A DNA stretch of 64,000 nucleotides from Hypsibius dujardini (Eukaryota; Tardigrada; Eutardigrada; Parachela; Hypsibiidae). Both the position numbers and the translations under genes were made by a program. The stretch is taken from contig LRSR01000025.1 of the NCBI GenBank assembly GCA_001579985.1, positions 1 through 64,000 of the forward strand, given 5' to 3'. Positions 11,161 to 21,812 of this stretch are shown piece by piece (position 1 is the first letter of the stretch; every line of letters begins with the position of its first letter). A model generated the notes under the pieces. It was not told the origin of the DNA and ran no database searches. It was given only the letters and a program-made list of their open reading frames with translations.

Positions 11161-11749
11161 CAGCTGCTTGCAGGTTACTTGCAAACTTTTGATTTGTTGT
11201 GGTTTAACAAACAAGACTACACATTGTTTGACTGGTGAAAATATGAAACCGGCTTATCGATCAATCAACTCAATATACTCATTACGAATTTTGTTGCCCA
11301 TAGATCTTGATTTGTTGTCGTTTTTTTTTCGATTGATTCATGTCTGGGGGTCCATCAAATTTGAGCTTTCATAGACAATTCCATCAAAACCGTGCAGGAT
11401 ATTGCACGTGCTGTCCTGGAATTGTGAAAAAAGTTGGTCACTTGGGAGTACTGCGAGGCTTTGTGGGAGAGTATTCCGAACCGCATCGCTGCAGTCATTG
11501 TGAAAACAGGGTCGCGAATTAAGTACTGATCGCTTGATTGACTGTGTGTTTTTGGTCTGAATTTTTCAATGCAGTCTGTCACCCGTTTTCAGCTTCCACT
11601 GTGTTTCAAATATACTTTCCAAATGAGTTTAGTCTATTTCTTTATGTTTGCTGACCAGATTTTGGGTGGTTTTTGCTTTAAACGTTGTAACATGTGTAGT
11701 CTTGCGTCTCATGATATGTCAAAGTTTGCAAGTAACCTGCAAGTAGCTG
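11161..11749. mobile_element. Non-autonomous Tc1/mariner-type transposon (copy A only)
   Basis: Terminal inverted repeats begin CAGCTGCTTGCAGGTTACTT on the left and CAGCTACTTGCAGGTTACTT on the complement of the right end, over about 30 bases, flanked by TA on both sides (11159-11160 and 11750-11751). Copy B has the unoccupied site catcTAactgcg at 31317-31318. An interior minus-strand stretch (11360-11580) reads RPKTHSQSSDQYLIRDPV and MTAAM, resembling the N-terminal DNA-binding part of Tc1 transposases; the catalytic part is missing. It therefore depends on a transposase in trans and inserted after the segmental duplication. Confidence 0.8.
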
Positions 11750-12021
11750 TAACTGCGTAGTCCGAGCTACCTTAGAGCTTTGCTTCTAGAAGTCGAAGTC
11801 GAAGAAGTCGAAGAAGGCGTGCCGAAGTCCCAGGTTTGGACGAGCAAAGAATAAGTATTCCCACAGGGGTGCCAACGGGGAAGCAGAAATGCCTCGCTCC
11901 CCTCTGATTCTATTGCAGTAACCCTCAGTTTCTACCGTCATACAATGTTAAACACCTTATTACCTGTCACCGATACTTTGTACCGTAACACAATATTTAA
12001 AGTGTCCTTTCTGCTCAACAG

Positions 12022-12344
12022 CATCGTCGCGAAGAGCCGAGACCTTCACCCAGGAACACCAGCTACAGGTCCGAACAGATCATGTCGTCCAGCCGCGGGA
12101 CATGCAACCGAATATTCCCAACGAATGGAAGATGTTTGGAGAACCGCCGCAATCGACCGGTTCGAGTGGCTATCACCCCCGAACATACGAAGTCAACCAC
12201 GACCCTCGACCGGTGGGATTCACACAAATACCAAACCAAGATAGCACTGACGATGACGATCAACCAATTGGGTTGTTTTGTGGTCCGAGTCGACGACAAC
12301 GCAAGACACAAGACAAACGCTCCGTACATTGCGCAATTTTATAG
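12022..12344 (+). other. Candidate terminal exon, Pro/Asp-rich (copy A)
   Basis: It follows an acceptor (tttctgctcaacag). One frame reads through MQPNIPNEWKMFGEPPQSTG to DSTDDDDQPIGL and ends at CAIL-stop. A second overlapping frame is open to 12366. Copy B at 31578-31900 has exactly the same length, acceptor, frame and stop. By eye, replacement changes are at least as common as silent ones in the 80 shared codons, so constraint is not demonstrated. It may be the last exon of a longer HSP70-like transcript or plain non-coding DNA. Confidence 0.3.
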
Positions 12345-13389
12345 AAGACCTTGGGGCAGCTATTAATGACAACTAAAATGAAGGCTCGATTTGTATGTAA
12401 ATACCTCTGAGCTTGTCACGGTTAATTCGAACGTGAGAACCCGAACCAGTGGGAGTAAAGAATATTTTCCATTGGCTGGCATTGCGAGCACCGAAGGGGA
12501 ACACGGTCGTCGAAGACGGCCAAAACTGTGAAATGAAATTTTTGGGCAGTGATCTGACAACTCTAAATTTGGCAGGCCTGCCAAATAAATAAACTTCATA
12601 TACTACGTAAAAAACGGTAATGAGGTAGGGGCCCTGGAATGGGCCACTTGACTTTCCCGTACCCTGGAATTAAACACCCTGGAATCAGAACTTCCAAACA
12701 GTGTGTGGCTACAACCAGAGTAAATGACAGAGAATAATCAATAACCCCGGTGGAACGCTTCAGATCTGGAGAAGTTGTGGGAACTTATTAAAAAACGAAA
12801 TAAAAAGCAATGACTATGGAGCATGACTCTTCAGCTGCGGGAGGAACTGGACGATAGGCAAACTTGTCGAGCGGGCTGTAGCACCGCCTTATAGCCCCGC
12901 CTTCAATTTGATATTATGATTTCGCGACTGGGTAGCCCTCCAATAACAGAAGTTCATAGGACAAAACATGACCGCGATGTTATGGACAGATTTGTAAGAT
13001 GAATCGCCATCTCATTTATTTTCCCACTAGGATTACAAGTTCAGGTAGGACACGGAATACCTGACTCGTATATTTGTACTTACTTATACTCACTTATCAG
13101 CGTTCTAAGTAATAATAAAAGCTCAACCACTCATTCAACAGAAAAACGTTCAATAAGGCATTATACATAACGGCACATGCAATACAAAATGGAAAGCAAC
13201 AGGCAATGCTAAACAGCATATGAAAACACGGTTCAAACATTTTCAGCAGTCCTGGTGAGTTGGGTTTTCTCGAGTCACACAGAAAAATAACGAGATATAC
13301 CACAAAATCCTAAGTAGGAAGGGACAATGTCCATGAAGGAATCTCAATTTCACGCTGCCATCACTGATAACGTGCTGAATTTCTCAGAT

Positions 13390-16300
13390 CTATGAAATTA
13401 TATGGCAATTGACAGATTTTGAATAGCAGTAAAGTGAAACTTCTAGCTGATAGCGATAGGTACCTATCGAACGTTGATGCTGCTTCCATAATATTTCAGC
13501 GATGTCCTTCGTCCAGGCAATGCGTTCGCTCTCGTCCGATGCAACCAAAGTATACCGTTCCGTCGTCTTGTTCCGGCGAACAAAAACCTCAAAGTCAGTG
13601 GCACTTCCGTCTAATTTTTCAATCATGCCAAACTCATTTGTCTGGAACGGACAAGGATGCATGCTTTAAAAAACGACCAAAAGGTTGCGAATTCAAGTAC
13701 CACACCTTTAGGCTGTCTTTGTAGAGATATCTCAAGTTGCCGTTTTTGTCGGTCTCTTTTTTGCTGAACAGCAGTAGTTGATCAAAGAGAAATACACGCC
13801 GGGAACGGACCCTATTGAGGAAAGGCCTCCTGATCTGCACGTCAGCCTGCCGCCAGAGACGACCTTGCTGCTTCACGTTGAATGTGACGCAATTGACCAG
13901 AAGATCCATCGCTAGCAGATCATCCCCGTGGCGTAAATAAAACTTTACAACGTCCAGAGCATCCTGTTCATAACAACGAAGTCAACCACTCAAATTATTC
14001 CATTACACTGTTTTTTCTCACGCATGTGTATTTAAATTTTACTTACTATTAACTTATGTGTTAATCTCTCCTTCATGCGCCACAAATACTTAAATTCTAA
14101 GCATGGGTTTTAATAACTTATTACAATTAAATTAGCAATTGTTTTTGGACATTTTTAACTTTTTTAAAAACATCATCGAAAATCTGGAATGCTTTCCCTC
14201 ATTTTTGAGGTGTGTGCCAATGCTGGGAGCACTTACGCAAATGTTGGTCATGTCGTTTTTGGTCGAGCAAATCTTTAGCAAACGCTCCAGGAAATCTTTA
14301 TATTTTACCAGTCTCTGTACCGGTTTCAGCAGAAAACTGGACAGATCCAGGGAGTCTCCCAAAGATTGCTGAATTTTCTGAAGCAATAATAATAATAATA
14401 ATAATAATTTGCTACCATCACAGGAATTGCTGTTGCTGCCATAATGAAAAAGTACCTCAAAGTATTCTGACCCACAAGCCGCCATCAGCTTGGTTGATTT
14501 CGGTTGATTGTGCACATATCTGGCGTAGTGATTGAAGCGGTCCTTCTACGACAAAAATGAGGGCATATATGAAGATCTGAGGTGTTTAAGCCGATTTAAA
14601 CTCTCCTTTTAACACATTGTTTTTCGCGTACGAATTCGATGAACAGCTTGCCCAGATCAAAAGACCGGCCAGACAGGTTATGCAGCATCGGCAGAAATTC
14701 GTCGCGGTGAAAAGCGTGCAGTATCTCGATGTTGCCAAAAATCTCGTTCCGTTTTTCATGAAGTGTGGCGGGAGCCTTTGGATCAGATTTTATCTTAAGC
14801 AGATAGTTCTAAAGCACAATAAAATAATATACAGTAGTTAACTAAATGTCTTTAGGTAAAAAGTCAGCCCTTCGCCTCTGAGTGAGGGACCTACATCAAG
14901 TACGTGTTTTAAATCCGTGATGTAATCTTCTTCAGTGCGGATCAACTCTTCTAAAACCAGTTCGGCTTCGCTATGTTTCATTGATTGTCGCCGGATTGAC
15001 GCCGACTCCATCCCCCTGATCAAATTTGTTTTGAAGGCCGTGGAGATGGCATAATACTCATTCGCCTTCTTCATCTCCGTCGAGTTCGTTTCGGACCTGT
15101 TGTTGCTGTTTGTAGTTCGAGAGAAGAGGGACACGTCGTCTTCCGAGTCGTCAACGGGCGAGGCGAGAACTCGTTCCGTTTCAGTCATCAAAACATTATT
15201 GTTCCGATAGTGTGCCTCTTCGTCGTTACCGTTCACGTCGTCGAAATCACTGTATTCCTCATCCCAGTCTTCCTGGTAAATCGTCCGTGATTCGGTCGTA
15301 AGCATTTTGTCCAATCTCGAGCTGAAGCCAGTATGTGCGCCACCTCTTGATCTGTTCATGAACACGTCTTGTTCCTGTCTCACGAGCGCGGTCAGTGCTT
15401 CCGCAGTTAAGTTCGCCCATCCGGAATTTTCACTACCCAGCTCCGCCAGAGTTCGTGCATGGCTCTCCAGATTGATCTGTTTCAGGTCCTCACATTTTGA
15501 CAACAGATACGCAAAAAACGCTGCACCATATGTAGTTGTCTCGTTCGGTAGTTGCGTGATATGAACTTTTCCGCCTTCTCGCTGAACCGCCTTAATCAAA
15601 GCTGGTAGTAGTGTCGTCCCTCCGACCAAGAACACTTCAACACCGTTACACGAACTCAATCCAGCGGCATTCAATGCGTCCTGCAGGGCCTCGACAGTGG
15701 CTGTGACCAGCGGTTCCGTAATCCCATCGAATTCCTTCTTATTAATCGTCACGTTCGTCCAATCACCCAGCGAAATCTGTTCGCCGATGTTCGGGAGCCG
15801 GATGGTCGTTCGTGGTTTGTTCTTTGCCATTGTGAGTTTCGCCTCTTGACATGCCAAACGTAAACATTGGGTCGCAGTTCCGTCGGACGTCCACTCCACC
15901 CTGTACACTTTCCGCCACTCTTCACGGGCGTACCGCATCAAAGCCAGATCAATCCCGTTGCCGGCGTGACCAGGCGAGGCGATCCGATAAGGGACAGACC
16001 GACCGTCTTGGTCGGTTCGCCAGACCGTGACGGTTAAGCTATTCGCACCGACATCGATGACAGCTAAATCAGGACCGAGCTGGACCGAAGATGGCCGTCG
16101 GACGACGGCACCGAGTAAGGCTGCGACATGCGAATCGAGTAAAACGACTTTGGAAAATCCAGCATATTGCGCAGATTTCTTGAAAAGCTCTCTGGTTTTA
16201 TTCGGCCATTCGACAGGAACAGTGAGAACGCAGACACCATAAGTTTCTTCCTTTTGTTCCGAGACATTTTTCAGGTGAGCTTCCGTGATGGCTTCGGGTG

Positions 16301-16625
16301 TCATGGTACTCCCGTCGTTGAAGATGAAGGCCGTCGCGCCGCGCCGGTTAAAGCGGAACGGGTAAGCGTTGATGTTGCAAATGTTTTGCGCTTCCCACAG
16401 TCCGACCCCCATGAAGGTAACGACATCGAAGGCGGTGTTCTCCGCGGCCACAGAAGACAGTTGAACCGCTTCGGTTCCGAAAGAGTCTCCGTCGGGATTT
16501 TTGTGGAAATATGTGGGACTTCGTCGGGTGTCGTCGCTGTTGCGGAGAATCTCGAACCCGCCTTCGGCAGTCCATGTGGCGGCGGAAATGCCGGCAGTGC
16601 CGAAATCGATGCCGATTGCGGTCAT
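13390..16625 (-). CDS. HSP70-like ATPase domain fused to RhoGEF (DH-PH) module
   Basis: Six exons on the minus strand join with consistent phases: 16625-14895, 14808-14632, 14545-14456, 14377-14237, 13963-13706, 13641-13390 (about 882 residues). Residues 1-372 are an HSP70 ATPase fold: AIGIDFGTAG, VVLLDSHVAALLGAV, LAVIDVGANSLTVTVW, EVFLVGGTTLLPALIKAV, TTYGAAFFA. The FDAKRLIG block is FDVVTFMG, so the catalytic lysine is absent. Residues 373-550 are an acidic, Ser/Asn-rich linker. A DH domain starts inside exon 1 (ELVLEELIRTEEDYITDLKH) and continues through NEIFGNIEILHAFHRDEFLP and LSSFLLKPVQRLVKYKDFLE. A PH domain follows (DLLAMDLLVNC, RRVFLFDQLLLFSKKE, FEVFVRRNKTTERYTLVAS, AWTKDIAEILWKQ). 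The DH-PH resembles the PLEKHG4/quattro group, which activates Rho GTPases. The fusion sits within one exon, so it is not a splicing guess. The extreme C-terminus is uncertain: a donor-like GTACCT occurs after LWKQHQRSI. Confidence 0.85.
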
Positions 16626-16803
16626 GTTGTTTTCCGATGTGTGACGGGAAAGTCTGTAGTGTATAGGGAAACAGGTGTGGAGTTGGAAGGCAGCTGCCTA
16701 ACGTTCTACACCACGTGGCCCAATAAATGCAACCTTGAATGATAAAGAACGAATAGTGGTTTGATAAGCTGCTGCAGTGGCAAAGACAAACGGTGTGAGG
16801 TAA

Positions 16804-16896
16804 AGGTCGAGGTTCGTCTGTTTACATAACGAGGTTTGAGGTTCGAGGTTCGTTTGTTTACATAACGAGGTTCGAAGTTCGTCTGTTTACATGTAG
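16804..16896 (-). promoter_or_regulatory. Tandem repeat with three forkhead-like sites upstream of HSP70-RhoGEF
   Basis: Three copies of a roughly 36-base unit (gaggttcg..ctgtttacataac) each contain TGTTTAC (16819-16825, 16855-16861, 16884-16890), which reads as GTAAACA on the gene strand and matches the forkhead-box core. They lie 180-270 bases upstream of the ATG at 16625. The dead copy B lacks the array. Binding is inferred from the motif only. Confidence 0.4.
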
Positions 16897-17872
16897 CGAT
16901 ACAGGGGGTGTCAAGGGTAGGCTAGATAGGTGAGCAACATCTTCAACGCAAGGTACGCTGAGGGGTGGTTGGAGGCGTCGGGGAGAGTGTTACTTGTAAT
17001 TAGTGGGGGAGGGGTCGAGGCAGAGCTGGCGCTTATCCTGACCCTCACGACAATACATCCTTTTAAAAATCGATCGGCTTCACACTTTCTCAAAAGCTGT
17101 AATCGCTAATCCGACCAATCTACAAAATTCAATCATAATTCTAGGAAAACATTTTTTTTGTAGATAAATTCATATGGAATGGTTGCGAAAAAATAATCGT
17201 CAAATTGTTTTTGGTGGATCGACACGTTGAGAAAAAGTTGCAATTATTTTTAACATTTACGGAATTGTGTCTGACGTTCGTGTGAACTTGACAATGGAAG
17301 CTTGAAGGGCTACAGTTTTCTGCTGCTACTAATTTCGGTCCTCGAAGTCAGATACAAAAGATATCGTGCCCTTCCTTTTACTTAGAACTCGAAAGGACGA
17401 GTGATTATGATGGTGATTGTAAATATCGTTTGCTGAGATATCATTTCTGTACAATATACTTTCGACGGCATAATTAAAAGTCAGTGTTGCCGGATAAATT
17501 CATTGGTAAGACAGGAAGGAAGACGATAATCATTTCCAGCCTAGAAGGATAAGATTGCGGCTTCATTCCGAATCTGCCCCGTGTTTGAATGCTTTCCTTC
17601 CACTCGCATACTGCATCAGACCGAAACGAATGTACGCAACAATGTAGATAGACATGCAAACATCTGCATACGACGTCGCGTATTTGGTCTCTGCATTATT
17701 TAATAACTAAGCACAGATCATATTGCACCTCCATCAAACACGAGGAGTTTGCTTATGTGTGTTGTTTATATTTTGGAATCGGTCTAAGGAAGTCTCGGCG
17801 AAGCTCTCCCAAACATCCCCAGGATAGCTTTGAGAATTATCCAACCTGTCTGTACACTAAGTTTCTCCACAG
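16897..17872. other. Intergenic between divergent HSP70-like genes
   Basis: No gene seen. It lies between the HSP70-RhoGEF start (minus) and the membrane-type HSP70 start (plus). A pyrimidine-rich acceptor-like gtttctccacag sits directly before the ATG at 17873, suggesting that a 5'-UTR intron ends there. Confidence 0.5.
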
Positions 17873-19957
17873 ATGGCTCAGAGGGAAGGCGTTAATTTAA
17901 CTCTATCAATCGGAATTGATTTTGGAAATCGGAACAGCTCCATCGCCGCCCACAATTTTCCCGCTCGTGACGAAGTGACGGTCTTCCAAAACGGATTCAC
18001 ATCAACCCTCCGCTTCCCAACTTACGTAGCACGCGCGGCCGGTTCGGCCGGTCAATACCTGGTGGGAGCGACAGCCCTTCACGAGGCCAAAGGTGCTCCT
18101 GCTTCCTGGCATGGCGCCTCCGACTTGAAACGACATCTCGGACGTGGCGTGGCTAACAGCCGGCTTCCTCCGAATGACACAAACATTGAGATGTCTGACC
18201 GGGTGGCGTTCGACGCTAACGGTCATGCTACGTTTCGAATGCGGGCCACGTCGGACCAAGCGGAACATGACACGGTGATGCGACTGGTCGCGGAAATTTT
18301 CCGCCATCTCGTCCACGAAGCAGAGAGGTACTTGAATGATTACCCTCGTATCAGCGAGGTGACCATCACGATTCCCTGTCACTTTGGGCCGGACGAACGG
18401 GATGCCCTGCGCGAAGCTGCCAAGGCGGCTGGTCTGCGCGTGGCCGGACTAATCGAAGATCCCGTGGCCGCAATCCTGGGTTTCACCAAAGTTCCGCCGC
18501 TTGAAGCAATCAATGTCGACACCGCAATCAAGGGACGCCGATTCGCGGTAGTGGATATGGGCGATCGCTGCCTAACTGCCTCCATCTTGACCTGCACTGC
18601 CGACGGTGATATCGCCATTGAGGCGACGCATTGCGACACGGACCTTGGAGGGAGTCATTTCGACGAATGTTTGCGGAACTTTCTGTTCCAGGCTCTTCAG
18701 GACCCGGAGAACCGTCCCCTGGCAGCATACCGCGGAACGGCTACAGAGAAAGAGCTGCTGTTACTGAGGGAAGCGACTAGGATCAAGGAGTGCTTCGCTA
18801 ACAAGCCCACCGAAATCGTGCGAGCCACCTTACCGGTGGCGAAGTTGATAATCACACCGGAGCAGTTTGACCAGATGTGCACCGACGTCTGCTTACGTAT
18901 CTCGAAATTGTTGCGTCAGTTGAAAGGGCCACCGGGCCACGATCGTCAGTTGGATTTCGTGCTGGCCGTCGGTGGTGGCATGCGGCTGCCGCGCGTGCGT
19001 GCACTGGTACAGCATGTACTGATCCAACCGATATTCATACCGAGTGAAGCGGACGTGATGGTGGCCCGCGGCGCGGCGTTATTCGCACATCTTCTGCGAG
19101 AGACGGCGGCTGGAAATGTTCCGGAATACACCGTGCTCGCAAAGTTTGAAGCAGATCACCGAAAGACATCGTGCGAAGCATCAGCAAAAAACCTTCCGGA
19201 AAACACTGGGGTCGCGAAGCCGGTACCATTTCCCCGACAGACACCGGGAAAGGCATCAACAGAAATGGTTTCGAAAGTGGTCGGCGGAAAGCCTCTGTCG
19301 GAAATTAAGTACGAACCTCGTGTACAACCCATCAAGGAGCGCGAAGAAGCAAGGCGAGAGAGTATTACCAGAGTCCCGGCACCAATTGTAAACCCCGTCG
19401 AGATTATGGTCGTCCAGCTAGAAGATCCGGTGACGCTCCCCGAACCAAGCCCACTGACAAAGCCTCAGCCTTCGGTCACCAGCCTCTGGGTTGTCTTTGG
19501 CTGCTGGATCGCCTCTCTACTCTCGGGCGAAACAGAGGCTGTCCCAGCAGATAAGGCAGAAGGAATGCCGGCATGTGGGAATTTGAAGGATGGGACTTTT
19601 TGCGATAATGACCCGACTAGTTTGGGTGGACCGAGGAGCTATGCCGGACTGCCCTTCTGGACTGTTACGATAGTGGGCACGATCCTGTGTGTGCCGTCGT
19701 CGTTGGTACGGGGATTTGTTGGGCTTGCTGGGGCTTGTGGATTCCCCATGAATGGCGCGGCGGAAGCCAACATGGAATACGTAGTTGTCCCAATGGCTAG
19801 CAACGGTGTTCGCCCGGCAAGGGGAGAGTCTAGCGAGAGTCAGCAGAGCATTGAGCAGGAGGAACGACCCGTCGCTGCACCGCGGCATGCCCGATCTTTC
19901 GATCAGAGAATACTTCCTGGTCGGCTGATGCAAAACAGGTCGGACACGCGAGCTTAA
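17873..19957 (+). CDS. HSP70-like protein with C-terminal hydrophobic segment (copy 1)
   Basis: One open frame of 694 codons starts at ATG 17873. The ATPase domain (about 1-400) shows SIGIDFGNRNSSIAAH (12-27), SDLKRHLGR (83-91, the position of the catalytic lysine, here kept), TITIPCHFGPDERDALREAA, AGLIEDPVAAILGF (connect 1), FAVVDMGDRCLTASIL (phosphate 2), LDFVLAVGGGMRLPRVRAL (adenosine motif), and MVARGAALFAHLL. A polar linker with repeated Glu/Lys/Pro follows. Two hydrophobic stretches come next, SLWVVFGCWIASLL near 537 and FWTVTIVGTILCVPSSLV near 595, then a basic and acidic tail. There is no signal peptide, so a tail- or hairpin-anchored membrane association is plausible. It differs from the soluble class in all loop motifs. 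The paralogue at 35738-38133 keeps the same C-terminal block. Confidence 0.9.
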   Translation: MAQREGVNLTLSIGIDFGNRNSSIAAHNFPARDEVTVFQNGFTSTLRFPTYVARAAGSAGQYLVGATALHEAKGAPASWHGASDLKRHLGRGVANSRLPPNDTNIEMSDRVAFDANGHATFRMRATSDQAEHDTVMRLVAEIFRHLVHEAERYLNDYPRISEVTITIPCHFGPDERDALREAAKAAGLRVAGLIEDPVAAILGFTKVPPLEAINVDTAIKGRRFAVVDMGDRCLTASILTCTADGDIAIEATHCDTDLGGSHFDECLRNFLFQALQDPENRPLAAYRGTATEKELLLLREATRIKECFANKPTEIVRATLPVAKLIITPEQFDQMCTDVCLRISKLLRQLKGPPGHDRQLDFVLAVGGGMRLPRVRALVQHVLIQPIFIPSEADVMVARGAALFAHLLRETAAGNVPEYTVLAKFEADHRKTSCEASAKNLPENTGVAKPVPFPRQTPGKASTEMVSKVVGGKPLSEIKYEPRVQPIKEREEARRESITRVPAPIVNPVEIMVVQLEDPVTLPEPSPLTKPQPSVTSLWVVFGCWIASLLSGETEAVPADKAEGMPACGNLKDGTFCDNDPTSLGGPRSYAGLPFWTVTIVGTILCVPSSLVRGFVGLAGACGFPMNGAAEANMEYVVVPMASNGVRPARGESSESQQSIEQEERPVAAPRHARSFDQRILPGRLMQNRSDTRA

Positions 19958-19991
19958 TATGTGCAAAGTATGGAAGATGGAACGTTATTAA

Positions 19992-20565
19992 CCCTCTGAG
20001 TGCCTGTCAGCTTACACTGGCTTAATTCTCCCTTCAAACTCCATTTGCTCATCGAGCATTTGCACTTTTTTGATACGGTTTTTTGGTTTGATCCTCTAAC
20101 AAAACCGTAAATATATAAAGTAAAAACAACTTTTGAAAAAAACTTTCGGAAGTGGTGAGAACTCATTAAGCCAAACTTGGCTTAAACTTAAATGGCATGT
20201 ATACTAACTTGCGGTGCGTGCTGAAAAAAAAATTTCGGGCTTCGAAATTAAAAAGGGTCCTAGCCAACAACCATACCAATGAAATCCAGTTGAAAATGAA
20301 ATAAACAAGCAATCGAGAGCGGAATGAAAAAATTGAACTCACTAGGAAGATGTTTTGATTCCCTATTGGCAAAATGTCAGCTGTTGTCAGGTTGTTGTGT
20401 GGAGGCGCAACAGCGCCGTCTGGCGGTACGACACTAACCGAGCAGGGAAAGTGCCAAATGAACTCTTGTCATGTTAACCATACAAGTTAGGTACTTTCCC
20501 TATTTAAGCCAACTTTGGCTGACCTAGCACTACCCGTATACCTAAAACACCCGGCAACCAGAGGG
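19992..20565. mobile_element. Short piggyBac-type non-autonomous element
   Basis: A 574-base element is bounded by TTAA on both sides (19988-19991, 20566-20569). Its ends are CCCTCTGAGTGCC and, on the complement, CCCTCTGGTTGCC. The TTAA target and CCCT start are the piggyBac signature. There is no transposase. Confidence 0.75.
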
Positions 20566-20824
20566 TTAACAGGAATCATTGGCTTCTTCCATGCCCTTCA
20601 ATTCAAAGTGAACTAAAGTGGTACTATGCAAATGAACAGAAGAATACTTTACGGTTGCCATTTCTCGTGACCGTGTTAACGTTATGCCGCCCAAACAATT
20701 GCCAGTTCAAATCTCATACACCCAGACAGCGCCCGTAAACATTGTTAGTGGAAAAGGACATTCAAGACTTTGTACAATACTTTAGAGTGCCCCAAACGAC
20801 AAAGACTAGAGAGCTTATTATGCC

Positions 20825-21599
20825 ACGTTCAACAATCACTTCAGCGCCTGATATTAGGCGACCTTACTCCCCCCTCCCTTCCGTCAGAGTTCGTCAGAAA
20901 TTCTTAGACTCCCCTTGTTCTTCAAGCACTGACGTCAGCTCGAGTCGAATCCCTTACATCTGCTAAAACTTAACCAGTATTGCAACCACATCTTTTGCTG
21001 AAACCAATCTCTTGGTATAAAATCCCAACGTTTGGACAACGGTCAAGTAAATGCTGTTCCCAAACTGAAGGCTTGAAGAAAAAGGGGCGTTTGCTTTTTT
21101 CGCTTAGCACTCGTGCAGGCAGCGTCCAATATTTAGGGTTTCTGTTTTTTGTGACAAGGAAGCTTGACAGATTCTAAAAAAATCAATCTTCAATTTATCC
21201 AGTTAGGGAACAACGGTCAACATTGAAGAAAACCAAAGTGGGAGGGGTAAGAAAGGGGAAGGGAAGGGGAACATGTAGTCTAAGCCCCCAGTCAGACCCC
21301 CGCTATGCCCACTGTGCGGAAAATAATTATTGGCAAGTCGCGTTCGACGACTTTGCCACAAACTCAACATTGATTTCTATCCTACCTGCCATCGTTTCAG
21401 CGAAATTTTTCCGTTGAATTGATGGAGAATACCACAAAAAGGTCAAAAAGGATAAAAATTCCAGCTGGGAATTGGCGAAAAATCAAAACGATATATCCTG
21501 TTGTCAGCCACGACTAGACCCTCACCCCCTTAGCGTCAGAGCTCGTCATCAAATTACAACCCCCCTAACCTAAATGGCGCTGACGTCATTGTTGAACGT
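20825..21599. mobile_element. Inverted-repeat element upstream of HSP70 copy B
   Basis: Ends ACGTTCAACAATCACTTCAG and, on the complement, ACGTTCAACAATGACGTCAG match over 24 bases with two differences, and weaker pairing continues inward (purine-rich against ctcccccctc). No transposase is present. It occupies most of the intergenic space before the gene at 21813. Confidence 0.6.
21581..21588. promoter_or_regulatory. CRE-like palindrome TGACGTCA
   Basis: A perfect TGACGTCA lies in the right terminal repeat of the element above, 225-232 bases before the ATG at 21813; another lies at 20930-20937. It matches the CREB/ATF consensus. Function is inferred only. Confidence 0.35.
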
Positions 21600-21812
21600 T
21601 CCCATACATCTAGATGTGGTCCGACAACTTGCTGTGACGTGGCCGTTGCGAAAGGTTGTCTAATTTTTCATTTTTCCGTACGCGATAAGATATCCACGCC
21701 GAAACGTGCTTTTCTAGTCTCTTCTTCGACATACCGAACCACGCGAAGTTGAGCTAGTTTTAAACGAAGAATTACCGTGGAATAACAACTGTAAGCGTGT
21801 TTGACTTTTAAA

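Larger units (their letters stand above)
7965..16950. repeat. Segmental duplication, copy A
   Basis: Collinear with 22070-33865. Matching blocks: HSP70 codons from about 90 onward; the 3' flank 9843-11150 (with 25980-27220); 11754-12800 (with 31319-32350); 15545-16930 (with 32541-33860). Nucleotide match in non-coding parts is roughly 85-92% by eye. Similarity stops abruptly within the HSP70 frame on the left. Confidence 0.8.

Noticed and set aside
18002-19966. Antisense frames of 60-150 codons opposite the HSP70-like genes
   Set aside because: Shadows of GC-rich coding sequence; the sense strand carries the HSP70 motifs.
20870-20920. Heat-shock element before HSP70 copy B (cagaaattctta)
   Set aside because: GAA and TTC units are spaced by one base instead of two and there is no third unit; not a proper HSE.
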